Source: an uncultured Akkermansia sp.
Lineage (GTDB): Bacteria > Verrucomicrobiota > Verrucomicrobiia > Verrucomicrobiales > Akkermansiaceae
Length of the DNA: 64,000 nucleotides
Direction: 5' to 3'
Assembly (NCBI GenBank): GCA_900548895.1
Contig: URLZ01000001.1
Location: 48,161 to 112,160, forward strand
Each line of letters opens with the position of its first letter. Position 1 is the first letter of the stretch. The notes under the pieces are model-generated. The model was not told the origin of the DNA. It worked only from the letters and a program-made list of their open reading frames with translations, and searched no databases. Position numbers and translations under genes: made by a program. This document shows, piece after piece, positions 44,202-53,419 of the stretch.

Positions 44202-45107
44202 ATGCCCCGTATAGATGCCCAGAACGACACACGAAGCTTCCCGGCGGCCTGCTGGGGAGGGCTTGACGCTGTGCTCGTCATCAATCTCGATGCGCGCACG
44301 GACCGCTGGGACGCCTTTCAGACACAGCTCGGGCCAATCTTCCCCCCGGAGAAGCTGCACCGCATAGCCGCAGTGAGGGGGACCGACCTTCCGGGCTACG
44401 GAGTTCCCCCGTGGTTCAGGGAGAGCACAGGGGCTCGCGCCAGCTCTTGGGCGGGAGTCGCAGGCTGTGCTCTGTCGCACCGCCGCGCCATGGAGGCTGT
44501 TTTGCAGAACGGGTGGAAGCGCGCCCTCATCTGCGAAGATGATATTGAGCTGAGCTCAACAGCCCTCCTCCCCGATCTCCCGGAGATGCTCCGCCGCACG
44601 CCCGATAACGCCTATCTCTACCTCGGCTATCACGGGGCAGCTCCGCGCGGTCGACTGCTGGAACGCACGCCGCACGGCGAGCTCTGGGAAGTTGAGGGGG
44701 TGCTGGCCTGTCACTCCTACATCGTGAGCGACGACGTCTGCCGCCGCTTGCTGTCTCATCTGCCCGATGAGAGCAATGTATGGGCTTGGGTCGCCCGCTA
44801 TCGGGCCATTGACAACTTCTGCCGCGACTGGATGCAAATCCTCGCCGGCGTTGCCTCCTGCGTTGCTTGGCCTGTCCTCTTCCGCCAGCAAGACATGGGT
44901 TCCGATATCGACACTTCGCACCGCTCCGTTCCGGAGGATCGACGTACCGGGCATCCCTCGCCATTGCAAGGACTCAGCGGCATTTTTCATCGTCTGATGA
45001 GCCCTTGCCGCCGCCTCAAGCTCCGCCTCAATGCGTGGAGGACTCACCGACGAGCCCGCCTGCATGGCCTACCCGGATACCGCTGCAAAAAAAGTGGCAA
45101 AAAGTGA
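44202..45107 (+). CDS. GT25-family glycosyltransferase (LPS-type)
   Basis: A 301-residue glycosyltransferase of the family of LPS beta-galactosyltransferases: VLVINLDARTDRWDAFQTQL at the N-terminus, GVAGCALSHRRAMEAVLQNGWKRALICEDDIEL with the conserved E-D-D, then YLYLGYH and ACHSYIVSDDVC. The C-terminal 80 residues are basic and low in family similarity. It ends the sugar-activation cluster and likely adds a residue to LPS or another surface glycan. Near the stop, GCAAAAAG/CTTTTTGGC could form a weak terminator. Confidence 0.82.
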   Translation: MPRIDAQNDTRSFPAACWGGLDAVLVINLDARTDRWDAFQTQLGPIFPPEKLHRIAAVRGTDLPGYGVPPWFRESTGARASSWAGVAGCALSHRRAMEAVLQNGWKRALICEDDIELSSTALLPDLPEMLRRTPDNAYLYLGYHGAAPRGRLLERTPHGELWEVEGVLACHSYIVSDDVCRRLLSHLPDESNVWAWVARYRAIDNFCRDWMQILAGVASCVAWPVLFRQQDMGSDIDTSHRSVPEDRRTGHPSPLQGLSGIFHRLMSPCRRLKLRLNAWRTHRRARLHGLPGYRCKKSGKK

Positions 45108-45136
45108 CTCTTTTTGGCGTGAAATGCTGATTAAGC

Positions 45137-45165
45137 TTGAATTCTCGCGGAAAAGATAGGATAGT
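45137..45165 (+). promoter_or_regulatory. thrS promoter
   Basis: TTGAAT (45137-45142), 17 bp, GATAGT (45160-45165); an overlapping TAGGAT at 45157 is an alternative -10 with poorer spacing. It leaves a leader of about 14 nt to the ATG at 45186, too short for a T-box or tRNA-like thrS operator. Confidence 0.5.
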
Positions 45166-45185
45166 AGGGGCTCACCAAGCAACTT

Positions 45186-47117
45186 ATGTCTGAAAGTAAA
45201 GAACGAAAGACTCTGGAAGAACGCAATCAGGCCAGTGACTTGGAGCGCCTCAGGCACTCCTGCGCCCACGTGTGCGCCACGGCCATCTGCAGACTCTGGC
45301 CGGAGGCTCAGCTGGCGGCAGGGCCCGCCGTGGAAAACGGGTTCTACTACGATATCGAGCTCGACCATAATATCTCATCCGATGAGTTTGCCCTCATTGA
45401 AGAAGAGATGAAGAAGGTCGTCAAGGAAAACCAGCCCTTCGTTCGAACGACAGTCACCCGCGCGGAGGCCATGGACATGGCGCAGCGCGGTGAACTCGGC
45501 TCCGTCGGCCCGCGCAGCGTCCCCTCGAAATACAAGGTCGACCTGCTCAACCGCATCCCGGAGGATGAAGAGATCTCCATCTACCGCAACGGCGACTTCA
45601 CAGACCTCTGCGCCGGCCCCCACGTCGCGCGTACCGGCAACTGCAAGGCTTTCAAGATCATGAGCGTCGCCTCGGCCTACTATCAGGGCGACGCCAGCGG
45701 CCCGCGTCTTCAGCGCGTCTACGGCACCTGCTTCCCGAACCGCACGCAGCTTGACGAGCACCTCGCTCGCCTCGAGGAAGCGCGCAAGCGCGACCACCGC
45801 AAGCTCGGTCGAGAGATGGGCCTCTTCACCATCGACGAGATGGTTGGGCAGGGCCTCATCCTCTGGAAGCCCAAGGGCGCTATCATCCGCCGCGAGCTTC
45901 AGGACTTCATCACCGAAGAGCTCGACCGCATCGGCTATTCGCAGGTCTACACGCCCAACATCGGCAAGCTCGATCTCTACATGACCAGCGGCCACTGGGA
46001 TCACTACAAGGAGAGCCAGTTCCCGCCGATTCCCGATCCGGACGACTTCCGCAAGCTGCGCGACGAGAATGCCAGTTGCGCGGATCTTTTCAACGCGCTG
46101 GACTCCAAGACCATCAGCGGCTTCATGCTCAAGCCCATGAACTGCCCGCACCACATCCGCATCTACGCCAGCGACCCGCACTCCTACCGCGATCTGCCCG
46201 TGCGTCTGGCCGAGTTCGGCACCGTCTACCGCTGGGAGCAGAGCGGCGAGCTGGGCGGCATGACGCGTGTGCGCGGCTTCACGCAGGATGATGCTCACAT
46301 CTTCTGCCGCCCCGATCAGATCAAGCAAGAGGTGCAGCAGTGCATCGGCATCGTCAAGCACATCCTCGGCACGCTCCAGATGAACGACTACCGCGTGCGC
46401 CTCTCGCTGCGCGACAAGGAGTTCAAGGATCCGAAGTACGTCGGCAGCCTCGAGAACTGGCAGCTCTCCGAGCAGGCTCTCCGCGAGGTGCTCCAGGAGA
46501 ACGGTTTTGAGTTCACCGAAGCCGAGAATGAGGCTGCCTTCTACGGCCCCAAGATTGACTTCATCGTGCGCGACGTCATCGGCCGCGACTGGCAGCTGGG
46601 CACCGTGCAGGTGGACTACAACCTGCCCGAGCGCTTCGAGCTCACCTACACCGGCGCCGACAACAAGCCGCATCGTCCCGTCATGATTCACCGCGCGCCC
46701 TTCGGCTCCATGGAGCGCTTCACCGGCTTGCTCATCGAGCACTTCGCCGGCAAGTTCCCGACTTGGCTTGCCCCCGAGCAGGTGCGCGTGCTGCCCATTT
46801 CGGATAAGGTGGCGGACTTCGCCCGCGAGGTCTATGACAAGTTGGCCAATCGCGGCGTGCGTGTCAAGCTCGATGCCGATCCCGACAAGATCGGGGCCAA
46901 GATCCGCAACGCCCGTCTCGACCGCGTTCCCTACATGCTCGTCGTCGGCCACCGCGAGGCAGAGCAAGGCCTTGTCTCCGTGCGCCACCGCGACCTCGAC
47001 GTCATCGGTACCATGAGCGTCGACGACTTTGTCAGCAACATCGTGCAGGAAATTGAAAAACGACTCATTGCTCCGGCCATGGCTCCGCAGCAGCCCGAGT
47101 CAGCCTCGCAAAACTGA
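45186..47117 (+). CDS. thrS: Threonyl-tRNA synthetase without TGS domain
   Basis: Class II synthetase, 643 residues. The sequence enters almost at once into the editing domain (LERLRHSCAHVCATAI, with the HSxAH zinc/editing motif, then GDFTDLCAGPHV), so the usual N-terminal TGS domain is missing. The catalytic core has KPMNCPHHIRIY, FGTVYRWEQSGELGGMTRVRGFTQDDAHIFC (motif 2 and the zinc His) and PVMIHRAPFGSMERFTGLLIEH (motif 3). A C-terminal anticodon-binding domain follows. Normal total length despite the missing TGS reflects short inserts in the core (around PPIPDPDDFRKLRDENA). infC follows after 77 nt, the classical order. Confidence 0.95.
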   Translation: MSESKERKTLEERNQASDLERLRHSCAHVCATAICRLWPEAQLAAGPAVENGFYYDIELDHNISSDEFALIEEEMKKVVKENQPFVRTTVTRAEAMDMAQRGELGSVGPRSVPSKYKVDLLNRIPEDEEISIYRNGDFTDLCAGPHVARTGNCKAFKIMSVASAYYQGDASGPRLQRVYGTCFPNRTQLDEHLARLEEARKRDHRKLGREMGLFTIDEMVGQGLILWKPKGAIIRRELQDFITEELDRIGYSQVYTPNIGKLDLYMTSGHWDHYKESQFPPIPDPDDFRKLRDENASCADLFNALDSKTISGFMLKPMNCPHHIRIYASDPHSYRDLPVRLAEFGTVYRWEQSGELGGMTRVRGFTQDDAHIFCRPDQIKQEVQQCIGIVKHILGTLQMNDYRVRLSLRDKEFKDPKYVGSLENWQLSEQALREVLQENGFEFTEAENEAAFYGPKIDFIVRDVIGRDWQLGTVQVDYNLPERFELTYTGADNKPHRPVMIHRAPFGSMERFTGLLIEHFAGKFPTWLAPEQVRVLPISDKVADFAREVYDKLANRGVRVKLDADPDKIGAKIRNARLDRVPYMLVVGHREAEQGLVSVRHRDLDVIGTMSVDDFVSNIVQEIEKRLIAPAMAPQQPESASQN

Positions 47118-47194
47118 CGTGCACTCCTCTCACCCCGGCAGCGCGTGACAGCGCAGCCGCCGGGGAGCAAGACAGACCCAACAACACAACACAC

Positions 47195-47863
47195 GTGCCT
47201 ACCCCGCAGAAAAACAACAATAACCACGGTCGGAACCGCCGCGATCACAACGGCAAGACCCCGTCCATCCGCGTCAACGACCGCATCCGCGCACCCCGCG
47301 TGCGCGTCGTCACCGCCAATGGAGACCAGCTGGGCGTGATGCCCACGCGTGACGCTCTCTCCAAAGCCAAGGAAATCGGCTTGGATCTTGTCGAGATTGC
47401 GCCCAACGCCGATCCGCCCGTCTGCCGCCTTATTGACTACGGCAAGTTCAAGTACCAGCAGGCAAAGCTCCAGAAGAGCAATAAAGCCAAGGCCACGCGC
47501 ATGAAGGAGATCAAGCTGCGCGTCGGCACGGATGTCAACGACTACAACGTCAAGATGGGGCGCACGGAGCAGTTCCTCGACCACGGGCACAAGGTGCGCT
47601 TCCAGCTGCGCTTCCGCAACCGTGAAAACGCCCATAAAGAGCTCGGGCTCGAAGTCATGGCCAAAGTCGTCGAAGACATGAAGACCATGGGCAAGGTTGA
47701 CCAGCCTGCCAAGCTGGCAGGCAACACCGTCACCATGGTGCTCACGCCGCTTCCGGCCGCTCAGCGCGTCAAGAAATTCAAGAAATACGAGGACGAGAAC
47801 TTCGATACCGAGTCCGAGGAGTTTGACGCTCAGGATGACATCCTCGAAGGCGACGAAGAGTAA
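47195..47863 (+). CDS. infC: Translation initiation factor IF-3
   Basis: Binds the 30S subunit and checks the start codon. The 222 residues comprise the N-domain (RVNDRIRAPRVRVVTANGDQLGVMPTRDAL, LDLVEIAPNADPPVCRLIDYGK), the KFKYQQAKLQKSNK linker and the C-domain (KEIKLRVGTDVNDYN, GHKVRFQLRFRNREN). The C-terminal 35 residues are strongly acidic, an extra tail. The only start that fits is GTG at 47195 with no SD, in keeping with IF-3 autocontrol through rare start codons in other bacteria. rpmI and rplT do not follow; a strong terminator does. Confidence 0.95.
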   Translation: MPTPQKNNNNHGRNRRDHNGKTPSIRVNDRIRAPRVRVVTANGDQLGVMPTRDALSKAKEIGLDLVEIAPNADPPVCRLIDYGKFKYQQAKLQKSNKAKATRMKEIKLRVGTDVNDYNVKMGRTEQFLDHGHKVRFQLRFRNRENAHKELGLEVMAKVVEDMKTMGKVDQPAKLAGNTVTMVLTPLPAAQRVKKFKKYEDENFDTESEEFDAQDDILEGDEE

Positions 47864-47938
47864 AGAGGGGGCGGAGAAAATCTGCTCCGGCTGCTTTCAG
47901 GGAGAGCTCTCCTGCGCGTATGCCGTTTCGGCTGTCTA

Positions 47939-47968
47939 CGCCGGTGCTGATGCACCGGCGTTTTTTTT
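47939..47968 (+). terminator. Intrinsic terminator of thrS-infC
   Basis: CGCCGGTGC (47939-47947), loop TGAT, GCACCGGCG (47952-47960), then eight T residues. The clearest terminator on the plus strand. Confidence 0.95.
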
Positions 47969-48108
47969 GCTTCACCGCGGGGTAGTGTGCGTCACATTGC
48001 ATCATCCAACAAGTTTCGCGGGAGATCGGTTTTTCCCTACTGAGAGGTGGCGATCAGACCCATGTACGCGGATTCACGGATCGTGGGTGGACGATGCGGA
48101 AAGACAGT

Positions 48109-48143
48109 TCGACCGGCCTGCGGGGGAATCGCTGGCCGGTCGA
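48109..48143 (-). other. Ten-bp hairpin downstream of clpC
   Basis: TCGACCGGCC (48109-48118) and GGCCGGTCGA (48134-48143), loop 15 nt. It lies 80 bp past the clpC stop and may end that operon, although no T-run follows. The rest of the 47969-48223 gap shows nothing further. Confidence 0.45.
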
Positions 48144-48223
48144 GTGGAAAGCGGGGGAGGGGTGGCACGGGGCTTTGCCGGGGATGAACTCAGCGCCGCC
48201 CCAGCCGGAAGCATCCGTCGGGC

Positions 48224-51200
48224 TCAATCCTGGCGCTCGGGGGAGTCGGTGCCGGGCTGAGTGTTGTCACCGCCCTTGCGCTTGCGGGGCGTTTTGGGGC
48301 GGTCGCCCGAGGCCTCGCTCTTGCGGCGGCGGCGCGTTGTGCGCGGCTTCTCCTCCGGGGCCGAGCTGAGGCGCAGCACGCCCTCGTCAGACGGGGCTTC
48401 GCTGCCGGGCTCGGCCATTCCAAGAGCTGCTGAGTTCTGCACAGGCGCGCTGTCGTCGGGCAGGGAGCCCTTGTGGTCGTTGGTGTCGACTCCGTCGTCT
48501 TCAGGATGGGCGTCCTCACCGGCCGTCTCTGCCGTTGAGGCAGATGCAGCAGAAGCGGCTGAAGCGGCAGTTTCGACCGCGGGGGCAGGGGCGACTGAGC
48601 CGGCAGATGTTTCCGTGCACGGGTTGCTCTCGGGTGAGGCCGTTGCGTCGGGCGTCTCCGGGCTTTCGCCGCAGTTTGGCTCTACGGGTGGCTCAGGGGC
48701 CTGCTCGGGGGGCATCGGTGGCTCTTCGCGGAAGGCGATTTCCTCCGTGCCCTCCGGGCGGATGGCGCGCGAGTGGTGCCCGGCGCTCAGGTCGCCGCGC
48801 AGGATGGCCTCGGCAATCGGGTCTTCGAGCAGGCGCTCGATGGCGCGGCGCATCGGGCGCGCGCCGTACTGCGGGTCATAGCCTTTGTCCACCAGCATGC
48901 TGACGACTTCGGGTGAGAGCTTGAGGTCGATCTGCTTGTGAGCCAGGCGGTCGATGAGCTTTTGGGCCTCGAGACGCACGATCTTTTCGAGGTCCGCGCG
49001 TTCCAGCATGCGGAAGACGATCAGCTCGTCGAAGCGGTTGATGAATTCGGGGCGGAAGTGCTGCTTGGCTGCCTCCGTGATGCGCTCCTTCATCGTCTCG
49101 TAGTCCGCCGTCTCCGAGCTCATGGCGCCGAAGCCCATCGTCCCCTGTCGCGCGGCGAGGCTGGCGCCGACGTTGGAGGTGAGGATGATGATGGTGTTGC
49201 TGAAGCTGACCTTGCGGCCGAGGGAGTCCGTCATGCAGCCTTCCTCCAGCACCTGCAGCAGCAGGTTCATCACATCCGGGTGGGCCTTTTCAACCTCGTC
49301 AAAGAGGATGACGGCGTAGGGGCGGCGGCGCACTTGCTCCGTGAGCTGGCCGCCCTCGTCGTGCCCGACGTAGCCGGGAGGCGAGCCGATCAGTCGGCTC
49401 GTGCTGAACTTCTCCATGTACTCGCTCATGTCGACTTGGATGAGGGCGTCGGACGTGCCGAACATGATTTCAGCGAGGTTGCGGGCGAGATAGGTCTTGC
49501 CGACGCCCGTCGGCCCCATGAAGAGGAAGGAGCCGATCGGGCGGCGCGGGTCCTTGATGTCCGCTCGGCTGCGTCGCAGGGCGCGCGCGATGGCCGAGCA
49601 GGCGATATCCTGACCGATGACTTTGCTCTTGAGCTCGTCCTCCATGCGCAGGAGCTTCTCCGCCTCTTTCTCCTCCATGCGGGACAGGGGGATGCCCGTC
49701 CACTTCGAGATGACCGTCATGATGTCCTCTTCATCGACGTCGATGTAGGAGCTGTTCATGCTGCGGTGCCAGTCATCCACGCGCAGCTTGAGCTGCGTGT
49801 GAAGCTCGGCGATGCGGTCGCGAAGGCGGGCGGCCTGCTCGAAGTCCTGCGACGCGACGGCTTCGGCCTTCTCTTTCTCCAGCTCGCGGCACTCGTGCTC
49901 GGAGGCCTTGATGTCTTCGGGGCGCGTCATGCGCGCGACGCAGAGGCGGGAGCCGGCTTCGTCCATGAGGTCGATGGCCTTGTCGGGCAGGAAGCGCCCG
50001 GTCAGATAGCGCTTGGAGAGGGCCGCGGCCGCTTCGAGGGCCTTGGGCGTGTAGTGCACGTGGTGGTGCTCTTCATAGCGCGGGGCGACGCCGCGCAGGA
50101 TGCGGATCGTGTCCTCCACGGAGGGCTCGCCCACCTGCACCTGCTGGAAGCGACGCTCGAAGGCGGCGTCCTTCTCGATGTGCTTGCGGTACTCGTTGAG
50201 CGTGGTCGCGCCGATGGCCTGAAGCTCGCCGCGGGAGAGGGCAGGTTTGATGATGTTCGAGGCATCCATCGTTCCCTCGGCGGAGCCGGCGCCGATGAGC
50301 GTGTGCATCTCGTCGATGAACAGAATGATGTTTTTCTCGCGTCGAATCTCGTCCATCACGGCCTTGAGTCGCTCCTCAAACTGGCCGCGATACTTGGTGC
50401 CGGCCACCATCAGCGCCAGATCCAGCGAGATGAGCTTTTTGCCGAGCAGGAACTCCGGCACTTCGCCGCTGACAATCTGCTGAGCGAGGCCTTCGACGAT
50501 GGCTGTCTTGCCGACGCCGGCCTCGCCGAGCAGCACGGGGTTGTTTTTGGTGCGGCGGCAGAGGATCTGGATGACGCGCTCCATCTCGGCCTTGCGGCCG
50601 ATGACGGGATCGAGCTCGCCCTTGCGCGCGCGCTCGGTGAGGTCGCGGCCGAAGGCCTGAAGCGCCGGCGTGCGGCTGCGCTCGCCGTTGCCGCCGCGGG
50701 AGCGGGAGCCCGACGAGGCGTGCAGGAAGGCGTTGGCGTCTTCCTCTTCGTCATCGGGGCGCTCCTCGCCGTGATCGTCGTCGTAGGGCGCGGAACCGTC
50801 CTTGCCGTCGTCGGAGGCGTCGCTGTTGTCGTACTGCGTCGCCAGTGTTTCCGTAACGGCACGCAGGGCTTCGCGGTAGGTGACGCCGGAGTCGTTGAGG
50901 GCGTGCAGGGCAAGGCCGTCCGTGTCGCTGAGCATGGCGAGCAGCAGGTGCTCACTGCCGACGTAGCCGTGTTGAAGCTTGGCGGCTTCCGTACCGGCGG
51001 TCACCAGCAGTTTGCGCACGCGCGGGGTGAAGGGCAGGGCATTTTCGGGCTCGCCGGAGGTGCCGGGGACGAGGCTGCTTTCCAGCCGTGAGGCAAGCTC
51101 GGCGAGATTGACGCCGAGCTTCTCCAGCACGGCGATGGCGACGCCTTGCCCCAGCCGGAGCATACCGAGCAGAACGTGCTCGGTGCCGATGTACTGGTGG

Positions 51201-51268
51201 TGCAGGCGCGCTGCTTCGGCGCGCGCGTTGCCGAGGATTTGCTGAGCTCGGGGTGAGAAGTTATTCAT
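48224..51268 (-). CDS. clpC: ClpC-type AAA+ unfoldase with long charged C-terminal tail
   Basis: Hsp100 unfoldase that feeds substrates to ClpP. The 1014 residues have a double Clp-N repeat ([18 protein letters not shown] and [16 protein letters not shown]), AAA-1 with [15 protein letters not shown], a UVR-like M-domain ([18 protein letters not shown]) typical of ClpC, and AAA-2 with [16 protein letters not shown] and [16 protein letters not shown]. About 165 residues then follow the last AAA helix: Pro/Ala/Glu-rich and acidic, ending in a basic patch ([21 protein letters not shown]). Normal ClpC is about 810-860 residues and ends soon after the small AAA domain. It is the last gene of mcsA-mcsB-clpC, 8 nt after mcsB. 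Confidence 0.95.
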   Translation of the reverse strand: MNNFSPRAQQILGNARAEAARLHHQYIGTEHVLLGMLRLGQGVAIAVLEKLGVNLAELASRLESSLVPGTSGEPENALPFTPRVRKLLVTAGTEAAKLQHGYVGSEHLLLAMLSDTDGLALHALNDSGVTYREALRAVTETLATQYDNSDASDDGKDGSAPYDDDHGEERPDDEEEDANAFLHASSGSRSRGGNGERSRTPALQAFGRDLTERARKGELDPVIGRKAEMERVIQILCRRTKNNPVLLGEAGVGKTAIVEGLAQQIVSGEVPEFLLGKKLISLDLALMVAGTKYRGQFEERLKAVMDEIRREKNIILFIDEMHTLIGAGSAEGTMDASNIIKPALSRGELQAIGATTLNEYRKHIEKDAAFERRFQQVQVGEPSVEDTIRILRGVAPRYEEHHHVHYTPKALEAAAALSKRYLTGRFLPDKAIDLMDEAGSRLCVARMTRPEDIKASEHECRELEKEKAEAVASQDFEQAARLRDRIAELHTQLKLRVDDWHRSMNSSYIDVDEEDIMTVISKWTGIPLSRMEEKEAEKLLRMEDELKSKVIGQDIACSAIARALRRSRADIKDPRRPIGSFLFMGPTGVGKTYLARNLAEIMFGTSDALIQVDMSEYMEKFSTSRLIGSPPGYVGHDEGGQLTEQVRRRPYAVILFDEVEKAHPDVMNLLLQVLEEGCMTDSLGRKVSFSNTIIILTSNVGASLAARQGTMGFGAMSSETADYETMKERITEAAKQHFRPEFINRFDELIVFRMLERADLEKIVRLEAQKLIDRLAHKQIDLKLSPEVVSMLVDKGYDPQYGARPMRRAIERLLEDPIAEAILRGDLSAGHHSRAIRPEGTEEIAFREEPPMPPEQAPEPPVEPNCGESPETPDATASPESNPCTETSAGSVAPAPAVETAASAASAASASTAETAGEDAHPEDDGVDTNDHKGSLPDDSAPVQNSAALGMAEPGSEAPSDEGVLRLSSAPEEKPRTTRRRRKSEASGDRPKTPRKRKGGDNTQPGTDSPERQD

Positions 51269-51276
51269 GGATGATA

Positions 51277-52494
51277 TCAGAAAGAATAGATGGGTGAAAT
51301 GATGAGAGGCGGGTGCCCGAGTGTGGCGCGTATACAGACCGCACGCACGGCCTCTTCGGGGACCTCGTGCAGATCCTCCTCTTCAGAATCCGTTTGATTG
51401 TTGCTTTCGGGCGCTTCGCTGCTGCCTTCGCCGACGTCGTCGCGGCCCGAATGCCCGATGCAGCCGGGCGAAAGCCGGCACAGGTCGGCCGCGATATGAT
51501 TCTTGGCCTGTTGCGTGGAGCGAGGATCGTAGGCCGTGATGATGCCGATGCTCAACGCGAGGAGCATGATGGAGATGTGCATCTTCATTTCCTTGTAGCT
51601 CAAGAGGTGCGCGTAGCTGAGAATCGCGTAGCTGCGGCAGATCTGGTCCACGAGGGGCGAGTCCACCCGCTGGGTCAGCTTGTAGCGCATCTGCAGCTCG
51701 CGGCGCTCGAGCTCATGGCTGAGGCCGAGAATGGCCTGTGCCTGCTGGGCAAAGGTGCCGAGCGGGGCAGGCGACGCGCAGAGCAGGAAGCAATGGGCGT
51801 CGTCCTCTCCGTCATTCGCATCGCGGGCAAAGAGAGGCGTGAGGGTGCACTGCAGTTTTTCCGCGGCGCGGCTGCTCGGTTCAATCATGCCGGAGAGCGC
51901 CAGCGCCGGCAGATGCAGGATTTGGTAAAACTGCATGCCGTCGCCGACCTCCTGCGGATTGCTCACGAGGTAGCCCAGCTTCTCCTGCTTGGCGAAGCTG
52001 AAGCGGGCGTCCAGAGCCGAGGCCACGGCTGCGGCTCTCTTGCAGTTGCGGGCGGCGAGTGATCCGCGGCCCATGAAGTGGATGACGAGGTGCTCTTCTT
52101 CGTTGATCATCACGCAGACGGTTGCCTGGCGGTTCACGGCGACGTAGCAGCCCTTTTGCCGGGCGGCCATGCAGGGGGTGATGATCTTGCGCTCCAGCAT
52201 GATGCGGCGCTCGCGAAAGCTCAGATCGCACATCTCGGTGAACTCGGAGACATCAGAGATGCCGAGCTCGTCGATTTCGCAGAGGGTGCCGGCCAGACGT
52301 TCGAAGACCTCGCGGCGCGAGTTCTCCGTGCTCCATCCTGGGAAGGGGCTGTCGGGCAGGTTGCGCACGAGGCGCACCACCGAGCCGAGGCACATATCGT
52401 CATCCTTGTCGAGCCGCGAGAGCCAAGCGGGGATGTTGTCTCGGGAGCGCTCGAAGCAGGGATGCGAAGAGGTGGAGGGGGCGGGGAATGTCAT
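51277..52494 (-). CDS. mcsB: McsB-like protein, arginine-kinase fold with lost catalytic motifs
   Basis: A 405-residue phosphagen-kinase-fold protein in the mcsB position. Family blocks are recognisable: [11 protein letters not shown] (residues 41-51), [20 protein letters not shown] (NEExH retained, 131-135), [10 protein letters not shown]..., LHLPALAL and a C-terminal [22 protein letters not shown]. But the S-x-R-x-R-x-x-RN motif reads GSVVRLVRN with the first Arg gone; the CPTNxGTGxR motif reads [10 protein letters not shown], losing the Cys and the Arg; and no RGxYGE-like substrate loop is seen after residue 200. An acidic tail of about 60 residues follows. Probably a pseudokinase or very altered kinase. 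Its ATG overlaps the mcsA stop. Confidence 0.85.
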   Translation of the reverse strand: MTFPAPSTSSHPCFERSRDNIPAWLSRLDKDDDMCLGSVVRLVRNLPDSPFPGWSTENSRREVFERLAGTLCEIDELGISDVSEFTEMCDLSFRERRIMLERKIITPCMAARQKGCYVAVNRQATVCVMINEEEHLVIHFMGRGSLAARNCKRAAAVASALDARFSFAKQEKLGYLVSNPQEVGDGMQFYQILHLPALALSGMIEPSSRAAEKLQCTLTPLFARDANDGEDDAHCFLLCASPAPLGTFAQQAQAILGLSHELERRELQMRYKLTQRVDSPLVDQICRSYAILSYAHLLSYKEMKMHISIMLLALSIGIITAYDPRSTQQAKNHIAADLCRLSPGCIGHSGRDDVGEGSSEAPESNNQTDSEEEDLHEVPEEAVRAVCIRATLGHPPLIISPIYSF

Positions 52495-53039
52495 CAGCGA
52501 AGATTGTTGAGTTGGTCGCGGAGGCGGGCTGCCGTTTCGTAGTCCTCGCGTTCGACCGCGCGGGCGAGCTCGGCTTCCAGTTGCTTGCGCGTCAGCGCCG
52601 GAGAGGCTCCGTCGCTGCTCTTTTCGCCGACGGAGGGCTCATCGGCCGGCATCTCGACGGAGGGATCGGCAAAGAGCTCTTGGGCGAAGACGCGGTAGCA
52701 GTCCGGGCAGCCGAGGCGCTCGGTGCGTCGATAATTTTCGAGCGTGAAGTGGCAGACGGGGCACTCCGTGAGCAGGTTGGCGGAAGGGGGCAGGGGGGCA
52801 GGTTTCTGACGGGCGGTGCCTGCGCCTTCTCCCAGCTCGCGCACGAGGTTGTTGATGCGCTCCTTGAACTTCTCGGGGAAGAATTTCTCCGCGAAGGTCA
52901 GTGCTTGGGGGTCAAACAAACCCTTGGCCCGAGCACACTCCTCACAGAAGGCTAGCTCGGTAACCTGCCCGTTGACGATTTGCGTCAGGAACATGGTGGC
53001 GGGCTTGCCGCAAATTTGGCATTTCTTCACGCGCGACAT
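52494..53039 (-). CDS. mcsA: McsA-like zinc-finger/UVR protein, adaptor of McsB-ClpC
   Basis: A 181-residue protein with two CxxC pairs near the N-terminus (CQICGKPA and FCEECARAKG) and two more in the middle (ECPVCHFTLEN and GCPDCYRVF), each set expected to hold zinc, and a C-terminal UVR motif (ELARAVEREDYETAARLRDQL) that contacts ClpC or McsB. In Bacillus McsA activates McsB. The zinc sites and UVR look intact here although McsB does not. The ATG at 53039 overlaps a TATAAT (53043-53038), so an in-frame GTG at 53030 is a real alternative start on a leaderless transcript. The -35 is poor. Confidence 0.9.
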   Translation of the reverse strand: MSRVKKCQICGKPATMFLTQIVNGQVTELAFCEECARAKGLFDPQALTFAEKFFPEKFKERINNLVRELGEGAGTARQKPAPLPPSANLLTECPVCHFTLENYRRTERLGCPDCYRVFAQELFADPSVEMPADEPSVGEKSSDGASPALTRKQLEAELARAVEREDYETAARLRDQLNNLR

Positions 53040-53375
53040 TATACACGAGGCCGGCGGCGAAGGCGAGCACAAGACGCGTCTTTCTGTGTCATTTCCCCTT
53101 TTCTGCACCCCTGAACACGGCAGCGGATGTCGAACGCAACCCGGGGTGTAGGCCGAGGGTGTGGAGATGCCGCGCAGGTGAGCAAAACCCGAGCATCGGG
53201 CCGGTGCGTGCTCGTCGGCTTTCCCCTCTCGGGTCCGGGGTGTTCTGTCTTGCGGTTCCGGTGGGCTCGGTCGGCGGCGTCAGGCTGAGGGAATGCCCCC
53301 ATCGGAGGCCTCGGCGGTGGTGCTCATGAGCGCAGTCGCGGGTGTTCTCGGGCGCCACCGCGGGATAATGTGAGA

Positions 53376-53404
53376 TTGACGCAGCGCCGCACCCGTGGTA
53401 GAGT
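53376..53404 (+). promoter_or_regulatory. mutL promoter, near-leaderless
   Basis: TTGACG (53376-53381), 17 bp, TAGAGT (53399-53404), then 15 nt to the ATG at 53420. Predicted leader about 9 nt. The rest of the 53040-53375 gap holds nothing I can name. Confidence 0.7.
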
Positions 53405-53419
53405 GAGGCCGTTGCAGCG

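Noticed and set aside
45040-45175. T-box or thrS operator RNA
   Set aside because: The promoter at 45137-45165 leaves only about 14 nt of leader, and no T-box AGGGUGG-type core is present.
48938-51091. Long plus-strand open frame opposite clpC, with many shorter ones
   Set aside because: Antisense of a conserved AAA+ gene; Val/Glu/His/Leu-rich composition typical of mirror frames.
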